NCBI RefSeq assembly: GCF_027186265.1
Contig: NZ_CP114176.1
Span: forward strand, 1,426,001 to 1,490,000
Source of the DNA: Lentibacillus daqui
Lineage (GTDB): Bacteria > Bacillota > Bacilli > Bacillales > Amphibacillaceae
Direction: 5' to 3'
Length of the DNA: 64,000 nt
A program made the position numbers and the translations under genes. The stretch's first letter is position 1; each line of letters begins with the position of its first letter. The notes beneath the pieces were generated by a model. That model ran no database searches. It saw only the letters and a list, made by a program, of their open reading frames with translations, and was not told the DNA's origin. Of the stretch, positions 1 through 7,095 are shown in pieces.

Positions 1-1130
1 TTCAAATGCCGGAGGAACATGTATTGGCCAAAGGGTTATTTGAACGTATTGGGCTTTCTGATTCGATATTCACCTACGAAATTAATGGGGAAAAGGAAAA
101 AATGGCCGGGGATCTACCGGATCATGAGGCCGCAGTTAAATGGTTATTGGAACAATTAAAAACTTCTGGAGTCATTCAGTCACTGGACGAGATTGGTGCA
201 GTTGGTCATAGGGTAGTACACGGTGGGGAACGGTTTACAGACTCGGTGAAAATAACCGATGAAGTAATTCAGCAGATTGAAGCAGTATCTGAATTGGCTC
301 CATTGCATAACCCGGCCAATTTACTGGGAATTCAAGCATTCCGGGAAGTACTGCCAAATGTCCCAATGGTTGCGGTATTTGATACTGCTTTTCATCAAAC
401 CATGCCGGAACGGTCGTATTTATATAGTTTGCCATATGAATATTATGAGCAATACGGAATCCGTAAATACGGGTTTCACGGTACATCACACAAATATGTT
501 TCGCAGCGGGCTTCAGAGTTATTGGAAATACCGTTGGATCAGTTGCGTCTTATTTCCTGCCATCTGGGAAATGGTGCAAGTATCACAGCAATTGATAAAG
601 GAAAATCAATTGATACATCGATGGGCTTTACCCCACTTGCTGGTGTTACCATGGGAACTCGTTCCGGTAATATTGACCCGGCGCTTATTCCCTACATCAT
701 GGAAAAAACCGGACAAACTGCTGAGGAGGTTATTAACGTTCTCAATAAACAAAGTGGAATGCTTGCATTATCCGGGTTTTCAAGTGATTTACGTGACATT
801 GAGGAAAAAAAGGATGAGAATGATCGGGCGGAACTGGCTTTGGAGGTTTTTGCGGCAAGAATTCATAAATATTTAGGCTCATATGCTGCCAGGATGTCTG
901 GTGTTGATGCAATTATTTTTACTGCAGGAGTTGGTGAAAACAGTACAACAATTCGCGAAAAGGTATTAACCGGATTGGAATTTATGGGAGTATACTGGGA
1001 TCCGGCACGAAACAATGTACATGGAAAAGAAACCTTTATCAATTATCCGCACTCACCAGTAAAGGTCCTCATCATTCCAACAAACGAAGAGGTAATGATT
1101 GCGCGTGATACGGTACGCTTGACAACATGA
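1..1130 (+). CDS. ackA: acetate kinase, 5' end cut by window edge
   Basis: Acetate kinase interconverts acetate + ATP and acetyl phosphate + ADP in the cytoplasm, the last step of overflow acetate production. The reading frame is open to the left edge, and only a few N-terminal residues of the family (normally about 395 aa) are missing. The ATG at position 6 is probably internal, because the frame continues upstream and the family starts with a phosphate-binding N-terminal strand not seen here. Visible motifs, numbered from that Met: GHRVVHGG (67-74), FDTAFHQTM (125-133, with the catalytic Asp), HLGNGAS (186-192), TRSGNIDP (218-225) and TAGVGENS near the C-terminus. moaB follows 40 nt downstream, as in B. 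subtilis. Confidence 0.97.
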   Translation, partial: QMPEEHVLAKGLFERIGLSDSIFTYEINGEKEKMAGDLPDHEAAVKWLLEQLKTSGVIQSLDEIGAVGHRVVHGGERFTDSVKITDEVIQQIEAVSELAPLHNPANLLGIQAFREVLPNVPMVAVFDTAFHQTMPERSYLYSLPYEYYEQYGIRKYGFHGTSHKYVSQRASELLEIPLDQLRLISCHLGNGASITAIDKGKSIDTSMGFTPLAGVTMGTRSGNIDPALIPYIMEKTGQTAEEVINVLNKQSGMLALSGFSSDLRDIEEKKDENDRAELALEVFAARIHKYLGSYAARMSGVDAIIFTAGVGENSTTIREKVLTGLEFMGVYWDPARNNVHGKETFINYPHSPVKVLIIPTNEEVMIARDTVRLTT

Positions 1131-1170
1131 TTCGAAAATATGCAGGGATAATGAATATGGGGGACAGACA

Positions 1171-1668
1171 ATGGTACATCAGGTTGCACATAAAAAAGTA
1201 AACTGCATGATTATTACAGTTAGTGATACGCGTACGAAAGAGACGGATAAAAGTGGAAAGCTAATGGCAGAACTGCTTGAACAGGCAGGTCATCATGTGA
1301 AGTTTGCGGAAATTGTAACGGATGATGAAATAGCCATTCAAACGATGGTGGAAAGAGGCGTGCAAGATGCCAATATTGAAGTTATCTTGTTGAACGGCGG
1401 GACAGGCATTTCAGCGCGTGATGTGACGATTGAAACGGTTAAAGGAATGTTGCATAAAGAAATAAGCGGCTTTGGAGAAATTTTTCGGATGCTAAGTTAT
1501 CAAGAAGATATCGGATCGCCAGCAATTCTTTCACGGGCAATTGCCGGCACGATTGAAGGTACAGCACTATTTTCCACACCAGGATCGACAGGGGCTGTTA
1601 GACTGGCAATGAATAAATTAATCATTCCCGAGCTTCCCCATGTTGTTCACGAACTAAATAAGAATTGA
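1171..1668 (+). CDS. moaB: molybdenum cofactor biosynthesis protein MoaB (MogA-like)
   Basis: A 165-aa MoaB/MogA-family protein, which adenylylates molybdopterin during molybdenum cofactor synthesis. The family signature NGGTGIS is at residues 75-81, followed by ARDVT (82-86), and the N-terminus has the expected MIITVSDTR strand (13-21). The ATG at 1171 sits behind a purine-rich GGGGGACA. It may be co-transcribed with ackA (40-nt gap), and a strong hairpin follows. Other cofactor genes are not in the window, so a role in the pathway rests on the family only. Confidence 0.93.
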   Translation: MVHQVAHKKVNCMIITVSDTRTKETDKSGKLMAELLEQAGHHVKFAEIVTDDEIAIQTMVERGVQDANIEVILLNGGTGISARDVTIETVKGMLHKEISGFGEIFRMLSYQEDIGSPAILSRAIAGTIEGTALFSTPGSTGAVRLAMNKLIIPELPHVVHELNKN

Positions 1669-1670
1669 AG

Positions 1671-1709
1671 AAAAAACGCTGCCTTTAATAAAAGGAGCGT
1701 TTTATTTTT
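1671..1709 (+). terminator. rho-independent terminator after moaB
   Basis: AAAACGCT pairs with AGCGTTTT, extended by CCTTT/AAAGG around an AATA loop and followed by a T-rich tract. Confidence 0.85.
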
Positions 1710-1762
1710 GTTTATTATAATAAGAGCGTCCGGGACAGGAAGCATTGTAACAGTACATCCAA

Positions 1763-2197
1763 TTATCGTACCACCAATACATCACAATTGGCATAACGGG
1801 TGATGCTTTCAGAAACACTGCCAATAAGAAATCGTTCCACCGCATTTAATCCGGTTGCGCCACAAATGATTAAATCTGCTTCATATGCGGCAGCGACATC
1901 TTTTGCGATTTTTACCTTGGGTGAACCATATTCAATGCAATGTGCCAGATTTTCGACACCAGCTGCCCTTGCTTTTTTTGAATAGCCATTCAGTAAATCG
2001 TTTGCATAGCGTTCTGCACGCTCAGAAAGGGTTTTATCATATGCCTCCGCTGTGGCGAATGTACGAGAGTCAACAATATGGGTAAGAATGAGCTGGGAAT
2101 CATTTCGTTTGGCAATATCCAGTGATTTTTTAAACGCTGCATCAGACGCATCGGAACCATCCAGGGCAACAACAATATGCTTATATGCAAAATCCAT
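1763..2197 (-). CDS. universal stress protein (UspA family)
   Basis: A 144-aa single-domain UspA-family protein. The N-terminus IVVALDGSDAS (8-18) is the typical first strand with the nucleotide-contacting Asp. The C-terminal ATP-binding signature G-x2-G-x9-G-S is present (G113, G116, G126, S127), so this is probably an ATP-binding Usp. A good ribosome-binding site (GGGGGAG) precedes the ATG. It is convergent with moaB, with the moaB terminator between them. The exact role of Usp proteins in Bacillaceae is not settled; a general stress role is inferred. Confidence 0.92.
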   Translation of the reverse strand: MDFAYKHIVVALDGSDASDAAFKKSLDIAKRNDSQLILTHIVDSRTFATAEAYDKTLSERAERYANDLLNGYSKKARAAGVENLAHCIEYGSPKVKIAKDVAAAYEADLIICGATGLNAVERFLIGSVSESITRYANCDVLVVR

Positions 2198-2229
2198 GAG
2201 TAACTCCCCCTTTTTTCATCTATACGTCT

Positions 2230-2255
2230 ATACCCCATTTTTGTGTATGGTAATC
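2230..2255 (-). promoter_or_regulatory. possible sigma-B-type promoter of the usp gene
   Basis: On the minus strand GATTAC (-35-like) is followed after 14 nt by GGGTAT, a full match to the sigma-B -10 element. The -35 matches GTTTAA at only four of six bases, so this is tentative, but a general-stress promoter would fit the gene. Confidence 0.35.
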
Positions 2256-2329
2256 TTGTTTAATAATGGATTTAAAAATAACCTATGGATCGTCGCCTTT
2301 AACACATACTAATTTTGGAGGTGATTTTA

Positions 2330-2482
2330 TTGGGAAAGAGCAATAAGTTTATTGAGGATAAAAAGGGTATTGAAGCGGTACAAAATCAATTGATTGAAAG
2401 TTATCAAAGCGGTGTAATTGAGGATAAGGATAATTTATCCAATAACAGAAGTATCCACACGTTTAACAATCAGAAAAAATAA
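2330..2482 (+). CDS. small hypothetical protein, 50 aa
   Basis: A 50-codon frame starts at TTG 2330, five bases after a strong GGAGGTG, and ends right before a good terminator. An in-frame GTG at 2321 lies inside the ribosome-binding site and is unlikely to be the start. The product is hydrophilic and charged, rich in Asn, Lys, Asp and Gln, with no membrane segment or cysteines. I do not recognise a family. The ribosome-binding site, open frame and terminator together make it a credible independent gene, possibly a spore or stress small protein, but that is a guess. Confidence 0.6.
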   Translation: MGKSNKFIEDKKGIEAVQNQLIESYQSGVIEDKDNLSNNRSIHTFNNQKK

Positions 2483-2490
2483 GTTGATCA

Positions 2491-2520
2491 AATCCATCCC
2501 GCTTTTCGGGGTGGATTTTT
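2491..2520 (+). terminator. rho-independent terminator after the 50-aa gene
   Basis: AATCCATCCCG pairs with CGGGGTGGATT around a CTTTT loop, followed by TTT. Confidence 0.85.
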
Positions 2521-2626
2521 ACAATGGGACGACAGATGCTGTTTTCAATTTTATTTGATTGGCCGCAATCTTATGGTATAATTCGATTCATAATATAGGT
2601 GTTCTTATTGAAAGGGAGGGGAAAAT

Positions 2627-3385
2627 TTGGGGCATGCACTGATAACAGCAGGAACTTCCGGTTTGGGAAGAATGGTAACCGAATTATTCTTGCAACATGG
2701 TCATCATGTAACAACAACTTATCATAGCAATAAGGAAAAGGCGATGCAGGTAAAACAGAACCTTTCCTCCTATCAAGATGCATTAAATATTGTGCAAGCC
2801 GATGTTACGGATAAACAAAGCATTGAACAGTTGGTGACTAAAGCAGTAAACAAATATGGGGGTGTTGATTATCTGATTAATAATGCCGGCCCATTTATTT
2901 TTGAACGTAAAAAATTGCTTGATTATACGGAAGATGAATGGCATGAAATGATGTATGGAAATTTGGATGCCATTTTTTATTTATTAAAATTAACGGTTCC
3001 ATATATGCGTAAGCAGCGATTTGGGCGTATTGTCAACTACGGATTTCAAGGTGCAAATACAGCTTCAGGCTGGATATACCGCTCGGCGTTTGCGGCCGCT
3101 AAAAGTGGCTTGGCTTCATTGACCAAATCGGTAGCTTTTGAGGAAGCGGAGTACCAAATCACGGCAAATATGGTTTGTCCGGGTAATATTGAAGGGGAAA
3201 TGAAGGAATCAACAATCGCAAAAAGCCGGATGAAATATGATGACCAGACACCAATAGGGAGATCTGGAACCGGTGAAGATATCGCCCGGATGATTTTGTT
3301 TTTATGTGATCAGGACTCTGATATGATCACGGGAACTGTTTTTGAAATCACCGGTGGTTTGGATGTAATCAATCGTTTTCGTTAA
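2627..3385 (+). CDS. ytkK: SDR-family protein, YtkK-like, with altered catalytic residues
   Basis: A 252-aa classical short-chain dehydrogenase/reductase fold. The NAD(P)-binding motif TAGTSGLG (7-14), NNAG (85-88) and the structural Asn (N112) are present. The usual catalytic YxxxK reads F155-A-A-A-K159 (codon TTT), and the position of the catalytic Ser, about 13 residues earlier, is in GFQGA with no Ser. The protein may therefore bind a cofactor without normal oxidoreductase chemistry. Assignment to the YtkK group rests on overall resemblance and on ytkL nearby. The start is TTG 2627, seven to eight bases after GGGAGGGG. From memory, Phe may be normal in YtkK proteins; an alignment would show it. 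Confidence 0.75.
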   Translation: MGHALITAGTSGLGRMVTELFLQHGHHVTTTYHSNKEKAMQVKQNLSSYQDALNIVQADVTDKQSIEQLVTKAVNKYGGVDYLINNAGPFIFERKKLLDYTEDEWHEMMYGNLDAIFYLLKLTVPYMRKQRFGRIVNYGFQGANTASGWIYRSAFAAAKSGLASLTKSVAFEEAEYQITANMVCPGNIEGEMKESTIAKSRMKYDDQTPIGRSGTGEDIARMILFLCDQDSDMITGTVFEITGGLDVINRFR

Positions 3386-3436
3386 CCGTTGTTACAGGTT
3401 GTAGCGATCGCCTAAAAAGTACAGGGAGGTTTTGAG

Positions 3437-3868
3437 GTGAAAATAGGGGTACCTAAGGAAATAAAAAACAATGAAAACAGGGTAGCAATGACGCCAGCTG
3501 GAGTAGTAACATTGAAAAACGCCGGACATGACGTATACGTGGAAACAGGCGCCGGCCTTGGTTCAAGCTTCACGGACGATGAATATGAAGCAGCCGGAGC
3601 TATTGTTACACCTACAGCAAAAGAAGCTTGGGCACAAGAAATGGTTATGAAAGTAAAAGAACCACTTCCAGAGGAATACAATTATTTTTATGAAGGGCTA
3701 ATTTTATTTACATATTTACACTTGGCAAATGAACCTGAGTTAACGAGGACGATGATTGAGAAAAAAGTAAAAGGAATCAACACATTGGATGGCTATGTCA
3801 CCTATCAGGCTGTAGCTGAGGCACATGGTTTAGATTATAGCTCTACCGATACGCTATTGGAGAAATAA
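3437..3868 (+). pseudogene. ald: alanine dehydrogenase with an in-frame internal deletion
   Basis: The frame starts at GTG 3437 (AGGGAGG seven bases upstream) and encodes 143 aa, whereas alanine dehydrogenases have about 370-378. Residues 1 to about 112 match the N-terminus (MKIGVPKEIKNNENRVAMTP, substrate-domain residues, YLHLANEPELT). The rest (GINTLDGYVTYQAVAEAHG onwards) matches the extreme C-terminus. The middle, about 230 residues with the whole Rossmann NAD-binding domain and the catalytic His/Asp region, is missing, yet the frame is kept. The junction lies in the A-rich run around 3759-3776. The product cannot be a working enzyme; I call it a remnant. An assembly error is the alternative. 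Confidence 0.85.
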
Positions 3869-3877
3869 ATGATGCTG

Positions 3878-3914
3878 AAGGAGGCTAATTCCACATTGGA
3901 TAGTCTCCTTTTTT
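3878..3914 (+). terminator. terminator after the ald remnant
   Basis: AAGGAGGCTA pairs with TAGTCTCCTT (one G-T pair), followed by a T run. It is probably the original ald terminator. Confidence 0.8.
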
Positions 3915-3973
3915 GACAAGTAAAGAAAATATAAAAATCTAGGCTTTATTCAGCTCGTGACAAAGCAGGCCAC

Positions 3974-4125
3974 GTCTGGCTCCAGCGCCCAGCAACTAGC
4001 AAACTTCACACTTCTTCACTACGATAAGTCAACATCGGTTCGCTTCCAGCTCACCGTGTTTCCTTTATCTCATTGCGAAGTGCTCCAGTTTGTACGTTGC
4101 TAACCGGGCGCTTACGCCTTTGTTC
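3974..4125 (+). repeat. Bacillaceae-type intergenic repeat element
   Basis: Non-coding stretch within the 454-nt gap between ald and pspA. It begins with GTCTGGCTCCAGCGCCC (from 3974) and ends near GGGCGCTTACGCC (4106-4118). AGCGCCC at 3984-3990 is the reverse complement of GGGCGCT at 4106-4112, with further partial matches inward (AGCAA / TTGCT), so the element can fold on itself. Its base composition (GC-richer) differs from the flanks. From memory, similar blocks recur between genes in Virgibacillus and relatives. A copy-number search would confirm. It ends a few bases before the pspA promoter. Confidence 0.6.
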
Positions 4126-4132
4126 TAAAAAT

Positions 4133-4159
4133 TGAAACCTTTGCTACATCCGATTCGTA
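4133..4159 (+). promoter_or_regulatory. sigma-W-type promoter of pspA
   Basis: TGAAAC (4133-4138), a 17-nt spacer and CGTA (4156-4159) match the ECF sigma-W consensus exactly. B. subtilis pspA (ydjF) is known to be driven by sigma-W. The transcript would have a leader of about 155 nt. Confidence 0.75.
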
Positions 4160-4322
4160 TAGATTGATACAATCGCGCTATTTTTCGGTATATTGGTATG
4201 TATGTTTCCGGTACACCAGGCCCAACCTAACAAAGATTGGTATTTTGGCAGGGGGTGGCTGTTATATAGCCGTTGAATTTGTGCCGAATAAATGGTGTCA
4301 AAATAAAATAGGAGGTCGGCAT

Positions 4323-4991
4323 ATGTTTAAATTTTTTAAACGAGTATCTACTTTAGTGCGATCGGAACTGAATGCATCCCTTGACAAGGCAGAAGATCCG
4401 GTGAAAATGCTTGACCAGTTTATGCGGGATATGGCAGAGGACATCCGTGAAGTGGAAACTGGTGTTGCCAAGCAGATGGCAAATGAAAAGATGTTAAAGC
4501 GTAAAAAAGATGATGTATTGACACTGATTGAAAAACGTCAAAAACAAGCAGAACAAGCAATTGAGGCCGGTAATGATGACATGGCGCGCCGTGCGCTGGA
4601 GGATAAGCACGAACATGAACAACAGGCAGAGGCGTTGACTGCATCATGGGAGCAAGCTAATGCTGATACAGAAATATCCCGTGATAAGCTTGCCGAGATG
4701 AAGAAGGAATATCAGGAAATGAAATTAAAGAAAGATACATTGCAAGCTCGGGCTGAATCAGCAAAGACAAGGACGAAAATGAATCGAACCATGTCTGCAA
4801 TTGGCAGTGACGAATCGAAACAGGGTTTTGAGCGTATGGAGGAAAAGGTAATGCAGTATGAGGCCGAAGCAGAAACGAGTGAAGATCTGCGTACTTCCCG
4901 TACATTGGAAGATGAATTTGAGGAATTGAACAGCGATAAAAAGATTGATGATGAATTGGCTGCCTTAAAACGGAAGATGGGAAGAGAATAA
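4323..4991 (+). CDS. pspA: phage shock protein A homologue (PspA/IM30)
   Basis: A 222-aa PspA/IM30-family protein, a peripheral membrane protein that forms large ring or rod assemblies on the inner leaflet to protect a damaged membrane. The N-terminal amphipathic helix FKFFKRVSTLVRSEL and the DKAEDPVKMLDQFMRDM segment (21-37) are characteristic, and residues 25-180 are almost all charged heptad-rich helix. The length fits B. subtilis PspA and LiaH (about 225 aa). The start is ATG 4323, directly after AGGAGGTCGGC; the frame extends upstream but without a ribosome-binding site or homology. No liaR/liaS or other psp genes are adjacent; the sigma-W-type promoter indicates envelope-stress control. 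Confidence 0.93.
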   Translation: MFKFFKRVSTLVRSELNASLDKAEDPVKMLDQFMRDMAEDIREVETGVAKQMANEKMLKRKKDDVLTLIEKRQKQAEQAIEAGNDDMARRALEDKHEHEQQAEALTASWEQANADTEISRDKLAEMKKEYQEMKLKKDTLQARAESAKTRTKMNRTMSAIGSDESKQGFERMEEKVMQYEAEAETSEDLRTSRTLEDEFEELNSDKKIDDELAALKRKMGRE

Positions 4992-5107
4992 AATGATACG
5001 TTAAAATGTTTTTAATCGACGCATGAAAAAAACATAAAACGGGTAGAGGATATATGTAACTTTTATCGAAATATATAATTGGAGCAAAAAGAGAAGGAGA
5101 GATAGAC

Positions 5108-5788
5108 ATGAAGTTATCATACCATGGTCAATCCGTTGTACTTGTTGAAACGTCGAAACACAGGATATTATTTGATCCATTTATTTCCGGTAATGACAAG
5201 TGTGATCTGGATGCCAGCACAGTTAAAGCAGATGTTATTTTGCTTACACATGGGCATAATGATCATGTTGGCGATACAGTAGATATTGCCAAGCGAAATG
5301 ATGCCCTGGTTGTAGCACCAAATGAACTGGCCAATTATATGGCTACAAAAGGACTCCGCACCCACGCAATGCATATTGGCGGGGCACATCAATTTGAATT
5401 TGGAAAAGTGAAACTAACTCAAGCATTTCACGGTTCTTCCTATACTGAGGATGATGGCAGTATTATATACACGGGAATGCCTGCTGGAATCTTATTAACT
5501 GTTGAGGGTAAAACAATCTACCACGTCGGTGACACCGGACTGTTCTCCGATTTGAAGTTGATTGGTGATCGAAATGATATCGATGTTGCCTTTGTACCAA
5601 TTGGCGATAACTTTACCATGGGTCCGGAAGATGCACTAGTTGCTGCGGATTGGATTCAGGCAAAAACAGTTGTTCCAATACACTATAATACTTTCCCGTT
5701 AATTGAACAAGATGCTGGTGCGTTCGCTGACAAGGTTAAAGCCGGAGAGGGAAAAGTGTTGGAGATCGGTGAATCAATGGAACTTTAA
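5108..5788 (+). CDS. ytkL: metal-dependent hydrolase, UPF0173 family (YtkL)
   Basis: A 226-aa metallo-beta-lactamase-fold hydrolase. The zinc-binding HxHxDH motif is THGHNDHVGD (H48, H50, D52, H53), and the distal ligands are in HVGDTGLF and in VPIHYNTFP near the C-terminus. The length is typical of YtkL/UPF0173 proteins, whose substrate is unknown. The ATG follows AGAAGGAGAGATAG at suitable spacing. It lies 116 nt after pspA and may be a separate unit; a strong terminator follows. Confidence 0.93.
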   Translation: MKLSYHGQSVVLVETSKHRILFDPFISGNDKCDLDASTVKADVILLTHGHNDHVGDTVDIAKRNDALVVAPNELANYMATKGLRTHAMHIGGAHQFEFGKVKLTQAFHGSSYTEDDGSIIYTGMPAGILLTVEGKTIYHVGDTGLFSDLKLIGDRNDIDVAFVPIGDNFTMGPEDALVAADWIQAKTVVPIHYNTFPLIEQDAGAFADKVKAGEGKVLEIGESMEL

Positions 5789-5800
5789 AGAAAAACATAC

Positions 5801-5834
5801 AAACGCAGGCCTTATTTGATGGCTTGCGTTTTTT
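5801..5834 (+). terminator. terminator after ytkL
   Basis: AAACGCAGGCC pairs with GGCTTGCGTTT (one G-T pair), followed by a T run. Confidence 0.85.
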
Positions 5835-5921
5835 AAATTCCAATTTTGGGTTAAGAGCCCCAATTTTTTATTACTATGCAGTATTTAGTAAAGTTAGTAG
5901 ATTTTTTGGTCACTATATAGT

Positions 5922-5943
5922 ACTATAGTTATAGTTCTATAGT
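5922..5943. promoter_or_regulatory. 7-bp inverted repeat before comC, possible operator
   Basis: ACTATAG (5922-5928) and CTATAGT (5937-5943) form a perfect inverted repeat with an 8-nt spacer, in a run of TATAG repeats that also holds the palindrome ATAGTACTAT. It ends just before the comC start region, so a bound protein could block expression. The regulator is unknown; a GntR-type repressor is one possibility. No clear ComK box (AAAA-N5-TTTT pairs) was recognised. Confidence 0.35.
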
Positions 5944-5962
5944 ATTGGATGTGACGCGAAAA

Positions 5963-6718
5963 ATGACTGTACAAATAACGGTCTTATTTTTTACACTGGG
6001 TCTTATCTTTGGTTCGTTTTTTAATGTTGTCGGATTACGATTACCGGCAAAACTGTCATTTGCGAACGATCGATCCATGTGTCCGCAATGTAAGCATATA
6101 CTTTCCTGGTATGAGCTTGTGCCGGTTCTGTCCTACCTGAAGCAATTAGGAAGATGCAGACATTGCCATACAGCTATCTCGCTAATGTATCCGGTCATAG
6201 AAGTTCTGACTGGATTGCTCTTTGCATATAGTTATCTCCGGCATGGGTTGGGGTTGGAACTCGTCATTGCCATCTGCTTCATGTCCATGCTTGTCATTAT
6301 TTTGGTTGCTGATATCAGCTATATGCTCATTCCGGATCGTGTCTTGCTATTTTTTTTACCACTATTTATTATCCTGCGTGTCATTCAACCTCTTCATCCA
6401 TGGTGGTCCTCTATCGTTGGTGGAATCCTTGCCTTTGTTCTAATTGCTGTTATCATTCTTGTTAGCCGCGGTGGTATGGGCGCTGGCGACATGAAATTAT
6501 TCGGTGTACTTGGCATTGTACTAGGAGTCAAACAAGTGATGCTGGCTTTCATTTTATCGTGTATGATTGGTGCCATTGTTAGTTTGTTTTTGCTATTATT
6601 GAAACGAATTAATCGCCGACAGCCTTTCCCATTTGGTCCATACATTGTTGTAGCAGCGATCATCAGCTATTTTGATGGATATTCCCTTATAAACTGGTAT
6701 ATGCAATTATTTTCATAG
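5963..6718 (+). CDS. comC: prepilin peptidase (type IV leader peptidase, ComC-like)
   Basis: A 251-aa polytopic membrane protease that cleaves and N-methylates type IV pilin-like precursors, needed for DNA uptake in Bacillus. GSFFNVVGLRLP (17-28) leads into the zinc-like CPQC...CRHC pairs (C40, C43, C65, C68). The catalytic aspartates are in VADISYMLIP (D117) and GMGAGDMK (D176). About seven hydrophobic segments. Start choice is uncertain: no ribosome-binding site precedes TTG 5945 or GTG 5951, and family alignment favours ATG 5963, with a weak GGATG upstream. It stands alone here; the comG genes are not in the window. Confidence 0.9.
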   Translation: MTVQITVLFFTLGLIFGSFFNVVGLRLPAKLSFANDRSMCPQCKHILSWYELVPVLSYLKQLGRCRHCHTAISLMYPVIEVLTGLLFAYSYLRHGLGLELVIAICFMSMLVIILVADISYMLIPDRVLLFFLPLFIILRVIQPLHPWWSSIVGGILAFVLIAVIILVSRGGMGAGDMKLFGVLGIVLGVKQVMLAFILSCMIGAIVSLFLLLLKRINRRQPFPFGPYIVVAAIISYFDGYSLINWYMQLFS

Positions 6719-6797
6719 TTGGTAACAGCGTATATGGTGTACAAGCATGAAATAATTATCTCCTTCATAAACTATAAGCATATGGAGGTGATTAATG

Positions 6798-7025
6798 ATG
6801 CGTCACTATGCAGTTTTGCGTTTATTATTGGCAGGTTTTTTTCTATATTTTGCCTGGCCATATATCCCTGAAGCCTCGTCTCAATTGGAATTCATTTTTT
6901 GGGGGCTTTGGCTGCTGTTTTTCTTGCTGGTAGTTGGTGCGAACCTTGCTGTGCTTTTACAAATGAACAATCCGCCGGTTATGGAACAGGAACGTGTTAG
7001 AGAGCGGCAAACGCTAAAATATTGA
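6798..7025 (+). CDS. small two-helix membrane protein, hypothetical
   Basis: A 75-aa protein with two hydrophobic helices (about residues 7-24 and 31-54) and a charged C-terminal tail rich in Glu and Arg. ATG 6798 has the better spacing to GGAGGTG (6784-6790); an ATG at 6795 is also possible. It lies just upstream of ytoI on the same strand, so the two may be co-transcribed. I do not recognise a characterised family. Confidence 0.7.
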   Translation: MRHYAVLRLLLAGFFLYFAWPYIPEASSQLEFIFWGLWLLFFLLVVGANLAVLLQMNNPPVMEQERVRERQTLKY

Positions 7026-7095
7026 GGTGAAACCAAATCAACTGTATAATAAAGAAAAATCATAATGGTTAGTACAGTTGAAAGTCGGTGAACAA

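Noticed and set aside
4164..4322. Upstream extension of the pspA frame
   Set aside because: No homology or ribosome-binding site, and it would overlap the leader; AGGAGG at 4311 fixes the start at 4323.
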